From Sporothrix humicola (lineage: Eukaryota; Ascomycota; Sordariomycetes; Ophiostomatales; Ophiostomataceae): a stretch of DNA of 64,000 bases. The stretch covers positions 1 to 64,000 of the forward strand of contig WNYE01000088.1 in the NCBI GenBank assembly GCA_021396245.1. Reading direction: 5' to 3'. A program made the position numbers and the translations under genes. The notes under the pieces were generated by a model that was not told the origin of the DNA, searched no databases, and saw nothing but the letters and a program-made list of their open reading frames with translations. Positions 53,668 through 64,000 of this stretch are shown piece after piece. Position 1 is the first letter of the stretch, and each line of letters starts with the position of its first letter.

Positions 53668-56007
53668 AAACATCTGGCGGCTGGCAACTCGTGTGGTGGT
53701 TGTCTGGCTCGCCTGGATCCTGGTATATGGGATCCCCGGTACGACGTTCTTTCTTACCACTCTTGACAAGGAAGCTATGGCCAGGCCAGGCCGTCCCAGG
53801 CCATCCCGTATCTTTGTTTCTCTCCAAGCACAGACTAGGACAGGCGACAAACGAGCACCGACAGCTTCTGGCGTCGTAGATATGCAAGGTGGCCGTGGGT
53901 GTGGATGGGTGGGGACAAGCCGACAGAGAGAAAGAGAGAACAAAAAGACAGCGAGAACGACAGACTCGTAGCTCCGGTGTGACCGTGCACGAGCCGTGGG
54001 CGTAATCGTACTCCGGAGGACGAAGGATGGGGATGGATCAGCGGGGAGGAACTTGCAAGTACAAAACAAACGACCTACCGATAAGACTTACAAGACTTGT
54101 GGCGTTCTTTTGGTCTCTTTCTTTTGATTTTTGGCGTCGGGGATGGCGCTGTTCTCGAACATGCACCAGACACCTGGAGGCTCAAACTTGGTCCGACTTA
54201 CTGCAGTATTACGACGAACGTGACGTTCGAGGCCCTTTTGACTACATGTGGAAGAAGTGATATTGATTCATTCTGATACAGAGAGATATTGATTTTGTGC
54301 GCAGTAGTGAGACCAAACGGTGAGACATACGCTGAAGGAAAAAGCAGGTCAGAAAAAGAGCGCTGTGCTGCCGTGTAAGTGACAGACAGACGCTGTACTT
54401 GCCTGTATTTTGTTTGATTTTCTAGGAATTAATACGGCCAATTGAAGGTCACAATGAGTGCCAATCCGTTCAATTGACATCAAACAAATTGTTTCTTCCG
54501 TTTGTTCTTCATTGAATCCTTTTCTTTTCCTCCTTTTCTATTTCTCTCCCTCTCCCTGTTCTTCATCTTCCCACTTTCTTTCTTATTGCCTCTTTGGGCC
54601 TTGTAATTCAGTGGGGCCGCTGGCTCCTCCCCGTATCTTTAGAGCTCCACCAGCCAATCACAGCCCGCCGTGTTATCAGCCTCAACACGACGACCTGGAC
54701 CACAACAAGGAACAAATATCCTTCATGCGGTTGGCCCTTTTCAATCTCACTCTTCTGTTCTTCCTTTCGGTCCCTCCGCCAGTCTATTTTTTGGTCCCTT
54801 TTCTCGGGAACAGATGACAGTTTAGGGCACGCCCAGACCACTCAAGGCCCAGACGGACCAGGGACAGAAAGAAGAAAGTGTCCGTCTTGGCAAGGCGAGT
54901 GCTGCAAGAGATGCACGAGCTCTACGGAGTACGGGAAACGAGATCTAGAAGAGATTGGGTCATTCGAGGTTTGAGAACAGAATGGTCGTCATTTTGCATA
55001 GATTGTTGTTTGTTAGTTGAGCGTGCTCGTGGTCGTCTGGTTTACAGTCTGTCGCTCCTTCCTGTATTATGCTCTCTGCAGCTCTTCACGCTCCTTCCTG
55101 TTTGCCCCAGATCAACACGACGATCATTGTCGCTTGTTCGACACCGAGCTGCAGAATTGGCAGAATTGGAAGACTTGACACGCACGTCGATGTCGTACCC
55201 TTTCCCAGCCGCCACGCAGTCGTCGTCTGCAGACAGCAGTCGACATGGCACGGTGGAGAAACGTCTTTTGCACGCACGCCCTGCTGTCTTACACACCCTC
55301 CACCTCCGTCCTCGACGTCGCACTTGAGCTTTCGTGGCCCTTGTCCCGATCCTTCAGAAACTTATCGTCTCCAACCTGCTCTGTGCCCTCCTGCAGGCGG
55401 ATAGAAGCTGCAAGCCACAAAATTCAAAAGTGGTCGGCCAAATCAGGAGCCATCAGATTGCATCGTCAAGGCTTGTCATAGCTCGTCAATCCATTGCTCG
55501 ATCACATCGAGTAAAGGGTTCCCTCTCACGTTAAAAAGGAGGAGAGATCTTTATCTATCCCCCGTCCTGGCTATCCGATAAACATGCACACAACACACGC
55601 ACAAGATACGTCTCCCCCGGTCGGTGTCGTATCCAACAGCTCAGCCCTTCCTGGCTATCCAGGGCAATGGCAGTCTATCGTGGGGGTGACTTGCAGCGAC
55701 ACTCGATTTACGTGCAAACAAAAGTACCTCTGTCGAGCTGTCTCCCCCACGACTCTCTCTTTTCTCCGCCTGCCATCAACCTGCTATTTACCTGAAGTAT
55801 CTGCTGCCCTCCCGAGCCTCCCACCACCTGTCGGCAACGCCGTTGGCTGTTTGTGGAGATGTGTACTTTCAATGTCGTCCCGATCCTTCACTGACACGTT
55901 CCCGTGCTCAGCACTGCTGTGTCTCGAAGAGATGCAATTGCCATGCTCTCTTAACGCGCAGAGAATCTCAGCACTGCAGTCGAACTTGCAGTATGATCTC
56001 GTAAATT

Positions 56008-56008
<1 letters not shown>

Positions 56009-56060
<52 letters not shown>
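56009..56060. repeat. Poly(T) run of 52 bases
   Basis: An uninterrupted T homopolymer counted at 52 bases, by far the longest in the window, flanked by CT-rich sequence on the right. Confidence 0.9.
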
Positions 56061-57492
56061 CTTCCCTCCTCATATTCTCATCGTAAACCCTATCAACATA
56101 TCTCAACAGCCTGGAGAAATCAAACAATCGCCCAAAAACTCGACCTCGTCAATACTTATCCCAGGATCCTGACTAGCTTCCCCTTGTCTAAGTGCTCGCC
56201 GCGCCTGCTGTTATTCCTTTTGTTGTCGAGCTTCCTTTTCCGGCTGGCAAAAGATAGTGCCAAGGAGCAAGAGGAGCAATAGCGTGCCCGCTGTCCGCCC
56301 TGGCCTTGTCAGTCCCCGTCCTAGTCCCATGTCTTGGTCCTTATCCACATCCACACATTCGTTGGCCAGCTTGACTACTTATATCTGATAGGTACGAGCC
56401 AAAAGTACTTTATCTCTAGTATATCAGGGCACGATCAAACAGGTGACATCCAACGGAAACAATTTCTTGTGGTCTGTTCTCTGGCCCGGGGACCTGGTAA
56501 ATGTATCCGAGGTCGGGTGCGTGCCAGGACGAGCACAGAACAAGAAACAAAACAAATAAGATAGACTTCCCGAAGTGGTTTGATAACAGATGACATCTTC
56601 CCCGGAGTGGCACTATCACCGCGGATGTAAGTCAGAGAATATCAATGGAGACCGTCAAGATGCAATGATATCGAGCTTGGACAGTCTGCAGACATGATCA
56701 ACAATTTGACGTGCTCGCCACGATGCATGTCTAAAGATATGTCTCAAACAAGCAAGCATCGTCGCGTCTCGCCACATGTCGCCACGCCGCGATCTACAGT
56801 TGTCCCGGGTCCGCGGTATCAATGAGCGTGACAGAAGACTAGCCAATATCTCTACTTGAAATATCAATGTCATGTCCATGATTCAATATTCAATATTCGA
56901 TACCAAGATGTCTAGAGGTGTAAAGTGGTGTGCACCTTATCAAGAAGACAAGAAGACTTGGAAAAGAAAGCAAAAAGGTCCCGACATATTGATATCAAAA
57001 GAAAGAATATGCAAACCTCGGCCGTCTCCGGCTGACTACACAGCTGACGAAGACCACCTTTGCCTTGCAAATACTACATATCTCCCCAGGTTTCGTCTTT
57101 TGCCTACATTCTGTTATCTCCAGTGCTGCTGCGGGGTATGCCCTCCTTCGGCACGAACTGCACTGTTCGAGACAAGCAAGTCTCTGCAGTGAGATTATCG
57201 GGCACGTCTCATACTATCTTTATCTCTCATTGCATGCACTCTGTAATGTCTCAACAGATTGGTATATTGATTTAAGCGACTAGGACTAAAGATTAAGGAA
57301 TAAGTAAATAAAAAAGAAAGTAAACAAAAGAAGGGATATCGAGGTTGAGTGTTGGTTGTTGGATATTTTGATTTTGATTTTGATTTCGAACTGGATATTG
57401 TTGAGTTGCCGTTTTTTGTTGTAATTTTGATTTCACCCCGTCCCCTTTATCGTCAACACCTCACCTAACTGTCTGCCTGCTACGCACCCACT

Positions 57493-59343
57493 TTACGCCT
57501 CCTCCTTCTCCGACACAGCAGCCGGCGCGGCCTCGGTCTTGACAACTGGCGCACCCGACTCAGACCCCGGCTGCAGCATGGCGGTCAGGCCGATCTCGCG
57601 GTTGATCTCCTCCATGCGCTCAAAGTCGGCCTGCGAGGTGCCCTCGGAGCCAAAGATAATGTCCATTTCCTCGAGCGTGAGGCGCTTGGTCTCGGGGACA
57701 AAGAACCAGATGAAAGCGGCGCCGAGGTACGTCAGCAAACCAAAAAGAATGTAGGTGCCGTAGGTGATGCGGTTGAGCATATCCGGGGTGACCTGGCCGA
57801 CGATGAAATTGTTCATCCAGTTGCTGGACGCGCCGAGGGACACGCCGTAAGGGCGCGACGACAGCGGCCAGATCTCGGCCACAATGATCCACGCGCAGGG
57901 GCCCCACGAGTAGCCAAAGTGGATGACAAAGAGCCAGACCATGACGACGGCGGCCCAGCCGGCGGCCGAGTGGCTCAGCCACTTGTTGTCGTCCTTGGCG
58001 ACAATGACGGCAATGATAATGTGGCACGTGGCCATGCCGATGGCGCCGATGGTCAGGACGGGCTTGCGGCCGAGGCGGTCGATCCACAGCACGCTCGGGA
58101 TGGTGGCGACGAACATGACGATGCCGACGACACCGGTGGCCAGGAGGGACGTCTCGGTGCCAGACAGGCCCAGCTGCTGGAAGATCGTGGGGGCGTAGTA
58201 CCTACAATGTTAGCACGACGGTTCAAATAGTATTTTAGTATGGAGGGATGACTAACAACACCGCGTTGATGCCTGTCCACTGTTGGAAGAACATGGTAAT
58301 CGTCGCAACAGCAACGCGCTTGAGCATGCTGCGCGTCTTGAAGAGCGAGGCGACGGCGACAAACTGCAGCTTGAACGTGTTCCAGGCGGTGGGTGCCCTC
58401 AAATGCGGGAAGTGCTCGGCGACGGTGCGCTTCTCAAACTGCGACTGCGCCTTGATTTCGAGGAATTCAAGCTCGACGAGCTCGTGGTCGGCGGGCAGGC
58501 CGCGCAGGTGCGACAGGACACGGCGGGCCTCGTCCTCGCGGTCGTGGTGGACGAGCCAGCGGGGCGAGAAGGGCATAAAGAGCATGCCAAAGAAGAGGAC
58601 CAAAGCCGGGCCCAGCTGGAGACAGATGGGAGTGAGCCATGCACCGTCCGACTGGTGGCCGAGCTCGGTGCCGCCAATATGGTTGGTGCCGAAATCGATC
58701 CAGAAACTAATCATGATGCCAAACGTAATGGCAAGCTGTTGCGTGGCGACGAGTGCGCCGCGGACTTCGGGCGGCGCCACCTCCGAGTTGTAGATGGGCA
58801 CGATCATCGCGAGACTGCCGACGCCCATGCCCGTGATGAACCGGCCCGCGAGAATTGCCTGGTAGCCGGCCTGGATGCCCGTGGCCTGGATGACGACGCC
58901 GAGCATGAAGACGGCGCAGGCCACCAGGATGCCGTACTTGCGGGAGATCGTTTCGGCCAAAAAGCCAGAGAGGAGGGTGCCGACCCAGGCGCCGAGCTCC
59001 AGGATGGACGTGAGCCAGCCCTTCTTGGTCTGGTCGGCGTTGGGGTCCAGCGGGTCGTATTCGCCCATGTCTAAGAGCACATTAGCAGACGAATAATTTA
59101 TGGGGAGGATGACGCCGCCTTGACGAGGAACTTACGTTGTTGGAAGGCTGGCATGGCCAGAACACCCGAGAACATGCCCTGGTTGTAGCCGTACAGGACA
59201 CCGCCGATGCACGCAAACGCGGCAATGGAAAACACGCGGAAGTTCTTGAGCAGCGCACGCGCGCCACTGGCGCCCATCAGCGCCTGGCGCCGGGAGAGGG
59301 CCGCATCGTAGAAGCCGGCCGAGTCGCCGCCGCCGCCGGCCAT
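57493..59343 (-). CDS. MFS sugar transporter
   Basis: Three exons, 59343-59136, 59070-58257 and 58201-57493, joined to 576 residues. Introns are 65 nt (GTAAGT...TTAG) and 55-56 nt (GTTAGT...GTAG). The start is the ATG at 59343 (MAGGGGDSAG); frames further upstream lack an ATG. Twelve TM helices carry the sugar-porter marks: GGVLYGYNQGMFSG in TM1, GRFITGMGVGSLAMIVPIYNSEVAP, PFSPRWLV at the end of TM6, QQWTGINAVLYYAP (rebuilt across intron 2) in TM7, and DRLGRKP between TM8 and TM9. It should move a hexose or related sugar with protons at the plasma membrane. The substrate is unknown. Confidence 0.92.
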
Positions 59344-59528
59344 TATGTCGTCAGGTGGGTGTTGTTGGGGGGTATGTGCTGGTGGAGGTGATGAAGCCAA
59401 GACGAGGCAGGATGAGCAATAAAGAGGCAGAGAGAATAAAGGAAGGGCAAGAAAAAACTGGAACGGTCAGAGAAACAGCCTCATTATAAGTTGGGATGTG
59501 CAGACTTCATATGAGGGGAAGAAAGGAA

Positions 59529-59555
59529 GGGGAAGGGGAATGGGATGGGGAAGGG
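59529..59555 (+). other. G-quadruplex-type tract upstream of the sugar transporter
   Basis: Five runs of three or four G with two- or three-base loops, 186-212 bases upstream of the transporter ATG. On the transcribed orientation of that gene it is a C-rich strand. Confidence 0.55.
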
Positions 59556-62500
59556 ACTGGGCGCGGGGAAGACAAAGTAACAATGACAAGAAAAAAAACA
59601 AGCACCAAACGTTGAGAGTCACTGGACGAACGGAAAGAAAACGGTCACTTATGAGTGGTATTAAGACGGGAGACAAGGAAAGGTACATGTACTGCACATG
59701 GTCATAAAACGGGACGGAGAGGACTCAGAGGGGACAGGGCAACGGCCATATTACGGAGACCAATGCACGCGGCCGGGATGAGGTGATCTGGGTCAATGGT
59801 CAACTTTCTGGGTCAATCATCTGGGTCGACGCGGTAGCGGCAGGGGATCAAAGCTTCTTTTTGAAAGGGCACGTTTTATTAATATCTACACTCTCTACTT
59901 TTCATATCAACAAGAGTTATGTAGTCCCGAAGTATGCGGGTTCTGGCGGTGATCGTATGTACCTCAATATGGGATGCATATTGGGGATGTATTGTTCTGC
60001 GTGGTCGGCCGGATGCTAGTCGTTCACCTTCGCTTGGGTTAGAGGTACAGGGACATATGATGATACTAGATGTACAAGTAGTGACGGACTACGGCCAGAA
60101 TACCCTGCCGATTGTCATGGTTTTCTTTACCAAAAGCCAGGACTTTTACATTTTCAAGTCTCCAATATCACGTCCAACAAGCAAAGTAGATCCTCAACAG
60201 ACGGTGTCAGGTGTGAATGTTCATGTCGACAAGTATCAAAACAGATAGTTGTAGACGGCGATGTACTCGGGCGTTTGTGAGGGGAAGAGACTAAAAACCA
60301 TGCTCGACCAGGGTACGGGATAAATGGCGATCTTTTGGGGTCGATGGGGGCAGAGAGACCGAGAAACACATGGTCAAGAAGTACATCCATATTCTTGAAC
60401 ACAATCTATCTTCACCTATTTCATTTGCCTGCCCGGTCTGCCGGGTGAATTGCAGACGAGATGTTGTAGGGCGACAATAAACAAAGGGAGGACATCGAAA
60501 CGGTGAGTCGACGTATTCCTTTCCTTGAGGTCGTGTCGTCAACGAACCATGGCTGCGATCGACATCGTGCAGGGTGGAGCTTTTATTTTTAAACCTTGTT
60601 CAGTCGACTCGCACTCGGTCATTTGCTTTTTTTTTTGCTTGCACTTTTGCAGCTATTTTCTATCTCCATTCTGCCCAATGCAACGCCAAAGAGGAGAAGG
60701 TTGCAGAAGCAGAGAACACAAGTCTGAAGCATAAATAAGATGTTAAGTCTCGGCAGTCGACAGTCAAAGTGCCTTGGCAAGGTTGTAGTTGTAAGTCGTC
60801 GTTGGCTGCCAAGATGGAAACGAAGGAGCTTTTTTTTGTGGCGTTGTCTTGGTCGTTCTTAATCCTTCTCGATTGACAATTTCTGACTAGTTTTCTTTTT
60901 TCGCCAAAACACGATCGATCCTCGGCGGGGAAGATCAGAAAGAGGGTGTCCTCTGAACTGAGCCAACATGTGGAGGATAGAGAACCAAACATTGTCAACT
61001 CTGGGTGACGACAACGACGGCACGCCTTGTCGACAGGGCGGCAGGCGGCACGGCGGCACAGAAGACGCGGTCAGGCTGTCGAAACGGTGACAAAAAGAGA
61101 GGAAGATGAACAATTGACAAAATGAAGAACCTACCGGCAAAAGGTGGTGATCGACGGTGGAGAGATGGAGACGCGAGGAACATGGCGAGCATGGGCAAGA
61201 ACAGAATACGGTGGATAAACATTGTCGAACCAGCCAATCATTTGACACCGTTTCTTCTCTTCTCACTAAATACGGCAATTCTGCGTCCTCATAGTGGCAT
61301 TCTGGTCTTGTTCTAGGCTGACGGCACTTGGACCTGGGAAGAGTGGGGGAGAGGGGAACCCGAGTTTAGCCTAAATGTAGTCAGGTCTTTGTAAGAGAAG
61401 TCAGAATGGGGAAAGAAAACAAGAGTCTGTACTCCGTATTAACGCACGACAAGGCCGAGAAAGACGCCCATTGGCAGAATGTGTGGGGAGATGGAGAAAA
61501 AAAAGAAGTATTCAAAGAAAACCAAAAGTTGGGGAGAGATCGAGCTGCCTCCGTTGCGGCAAAAGTCGAATACGGTGAGGGGAAGAGGAGAGCGGAGCAG
61601 GCAAAGAAGGAAAGATATCGGGCCTTTTCTGGGGTTGAAAAGACGACCGGGCGTTGTGTGGACGTGCTTGTACAATTGGCGGCATGTTATCCCGAAGGCA
61701 AGAAGAAGAGAGGCCAGACATGATGACAAACATGACATTGACCACAAGTTGATTCATGTTCAGGCCGACGTCTCCCCGGGATCTTGTTAGATTTACAATC
61801 GCCGTATGGCTCCCAAGGAGAGAAAGAATAAGATCAAAGTCAATGGCGTTAAGAACAACGAGGTCAATAAACACCATCACACAGCACTCTGGTTGAATCG
61901 CCAGAGACGACTCGCAGATTTCGGCCAATTTCTATCAGTGGTTAGGCCAAGTCAGTCAGTGTTTGGCTCAACGCGTGTTTTGTGTTTCTCGGAGAATCCT
62001 TTCATTTATTTCCTTTGCCGTATCCCGTTTTTTGTTTGTGTCCCCGGCAAATAATATCCCGTCGAGGTGTTGTTAGCAGTTGAGGAACAGCATTGTACAC
62101 CCGTAATAATGCCGAGAAGAAACGGTGACAAATGGGGATACACGGGAATGTGCATACTGGATACAGGGAATCGCAAAGAGTACATAAAAAGGACAGAGCC
62201 CCTTCGATATCTCCCATCGCCGTCACTCTTCCTTCCTCATATTAACAATGTCGATTTATGCTTCTCTTTGGGCCAAGTGACGATACATCGGACGAATGTG
62301 ATTGATACAGCGCTTTGCCCCGTTGAGTTTGGGCGGTCGATTGGCGACATATTAGGTGCCGTCATCCACTAAACCGAGATTGGAAACAGCGGACTTACAG
62401 CGAGAAGCGTTATCTGGCGGCATGCTGAATCATCAGTCACCTTTGTTTACTCTTGAAGTAAACATGGCAGCCTGTATTTTGTCGTGACATCTCGTGATTT

Positions 62501-63083
62501 TTGAATACTTTTCACCACCTCGTGTCTTTCGGCTCCGATGTCGTTCGCCCCTAAGACCGTGACCACTCGGTCGTTTGGCCAGCCGGCCTGGCCCGCTGTC
62601 TCTGGAATGGCCCGTCGACTGAAAGACGTGGCCTGACCAGCACGTGTTTACGTCAGACTGCAATTCTAAGACTTCTTCCTGCTATCATTGTAGCCCATTG
62701 TTCCGGCCAAAGAACTTGCATATCAGCTCTCCCAGGTGCGCGCCTCTTCAAACGGGGCCGGTAGTGTAAAGGCCAGGCCTCGGCCAATGGATCTGGTCGA
62801 GGCCGGTCTGTCCTGAAACAGAAAAGAGACGTGTGGGTAGACAGGAAGCAGAGAAGGCTGAAAGATGTGTACAGAAAGGGATAAGACGAAAGACAAGGCT
62901 AGGAGGTGCAGTCGTGAGAAAGACCAGACGAAGGAACTCTCACCAACACCGGGAACATTAGTATCCTAAAAAAGAAGCACTCAACATTGTGGCTGTGCTG
63001 AATCGAAAGTCGACACAGACGGGACGACGATGATAAAAGGCATTGTCTGTCTACGCGCTCGTCGAAGAAAAGGGGAAGGAGGA

Positions 63084-63110
63084 GGGAAAGGAGAAGGGGA
63101 AGGGAAAGGG
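63084..63110 (+). other. G-rich purine tract
   Basis: GGG, a nine-base purine loop, then GGGG, GGG and GGG with loops of two and three A. Weaker quadruplex match than the tract at 34777. Confidence 0.45.
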
Positions 63111-64000
63111 AAGCGAGACGCCGAGATGCGGCGCCTAATTTTGGAGAGGGCATTGATTGTTTTGGCGATGTTCTGCAGCATTGGCTGTCAGCGGTTCCAG
63201 GGCACCGGTACACCCAAATTTGCCCCATTTCCCACCAGATCTGTGTAATCCAATAGCAAGCTCTCCACGTGATGTGCCATAAATAGCACACAAAACCCAC
63301 TGGACAGTTACAGTGCCATAATAAACACTGGCGACGGCAGCGCAAAGCCTTCTTTTTCATATGGCAAATAACGGGGCAAATTAGCAGAGAAGAGAGAGAC
63401 AAGACATTGAATTTAACCCAGTCCGTCGTCGTTCTCAACTGTTTATTTCATTGTGGGAGGTTCCAAATAAAGAATTGAATTCATTGCCAGATTGCCATTC
63501 TGTCAGTTCGCGATCTTTTTTTGTCGCGCGCTTGTCAATCCTTGGCGCTCGATGCCGCTCGCTCGAATGGCGTCCATAGCGTTCTTTTTGCGTGATGGTG
63601 GACAGGGTGGACGGGGTTAGCCGCTGTAAGTCGATTACAGTGGGTTTTGGTGGATGTTGGTGGGTGTTAGTGGGCATCTCCCAAAAGGTGGATTTGTTTT
63701 GTTTCAAAGACCCTTGAGCAATGGGCGTCACGGTCTGTCATTTGTCGGTTTTTTCTGTCCTCCTCTCTCAGAGATATCTCGATCTTAAAATGCCTTCATT
63801 TTTGTAGTACAACTTTTGGTCTGCGGCGCCAGTTTCGAGTCCTTCTGCCAGTCTGTTGGCCTCTTTCGCGTCAATCGCAGCCTTGGCCCTAAAGCCTTGG
63901 GGGCTGTACGCAATATCGACAAATTGAAAGACTCCCGCTCGATCAGACGCTTTTTCTGTCTTCCTCTCTCTCCTCTGGACATCCGGCGGCAAATCTAAAT

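Larger units (their letters stand above)
53461..57492. other. 4.0-kb gene-poor spacer
   Basis: No supportable gene. It contains the GATA cluster near its left end, a pyrimidine-rich stretch at 54486-54600 followed by a short frame with a signal-peptide-like translation (ATG 54725), and a 52-base T run at 56009-56060. The right end is AT-rich with an ATTTTG repeat (57364-57384) past the sugar transporter stop. Confidence 0.5.
59344..64000. other. 4.7-kb right-hand spacer, no gene supported
   Basis: It opens with the sugar transporter promoter, which includes a GCGGGG match to the CreA/CRE1 consensus (59563-59568). G-rich purine tracts lie at 59529-59555 and 63084-63110. Open frames near the right edge (for example 63768-63992, minus) are not recognisable; a gene continuing beyond 64000 cannot be excluded. 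Confidence 0.5.

Noticed and set aside
60995..61237. Minus-strand frame starting with a signal-peptide-like sequence and containing a good donor and acceptor
   Set aside because: Splicing at the only plausible acceptor puts a stop codon immediately after the junction, so no protein longer than about 35 residues results.
63768..63992. 74-codon minus frame at the right edge as the end of a gene
   Set aside because: No recognisable motif and the flank is CT-rich; it cannot be judged without sequence beyond 64000.

Overview
The window is nuclear DNA from a filamentous ascomycete (Pezizomycotina, most likely a Sordariomycete). This rests on short GT-AG introns (55-257 nt) with fungal donors and branch sites, GC-rich third codon positions, fungal gene families (WSC-domain wall protein, Fur-type NCS1 permease, fungal sugar transporter) and a left-edge block carrying the signature of repeat-induced point mutation (RIP). 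No CRISPR array, rRNA or convincing tRNA gene was seen.

Layout. Bases 1 to about 3000 are extremely AT-rich with CpA/TpG almost gone and CpG kept. Bases 1-1456 still read, in one + frame full of stops, as the 3' half of a Ty3/Gypsy pol gene: zinc-binding domain, integrase core with D-x35-E spacing, integrase C-terminal region and a chromodomain-like tail. Next is a minus-strand group: ubiquitin-specific protease (3577-6720), four-TM protein (7773-8444), two tandem small secreted proteins (10041-10874, 11374-12069) and the heme A pathway enzyme COX10 (12729-14447). A divergent promoter separates COX10 from three plus-strand genes: secreted GH3 glycosidase with a PA14 insert (15572-18749, four exons), a 1164-residue unknown protein (19462-22956) and sulfite oxidase (24597-26894). 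Another minus-strand group follows: proteasome subunit RPN2 (27125-31017), an APP1-type phosphatidate phosphatase (32122-33711), adenylosuccinate synthetase (35481-37448, six exons including three microexons) and a small protein kinase (38798-39679). The right third is gene-poor: a 2095-residue PQQ-propeller/WSC wall protein (45047-51442), an NCS1 permease (51784-53460) and an MFS sugar transporter (57493-59343), separated by spacers of 4-5 kb.

How they fit together. Most of the window is unrelated housekeeping functions (ubiquitin-proteasome, respiration, sulfite detoxification, purine and lipid metabolism) next to genes facing the environment (two transporters, a secreted glycosidase, a wall protein, two small secreted proteins). 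No biosynthetic cluster or dedicated defence system is evident. The points most worth a second look are the microexon cluster in the adenylosuccinate synthetase gene, the intron present in only one of two duplicated WSC modules, the decodable RIP-mutated chromodomain retroelement, the tandem secreted paralogues, and the unknown protein with four copies of a P-[ST]-Y-[KRH]-P motif.
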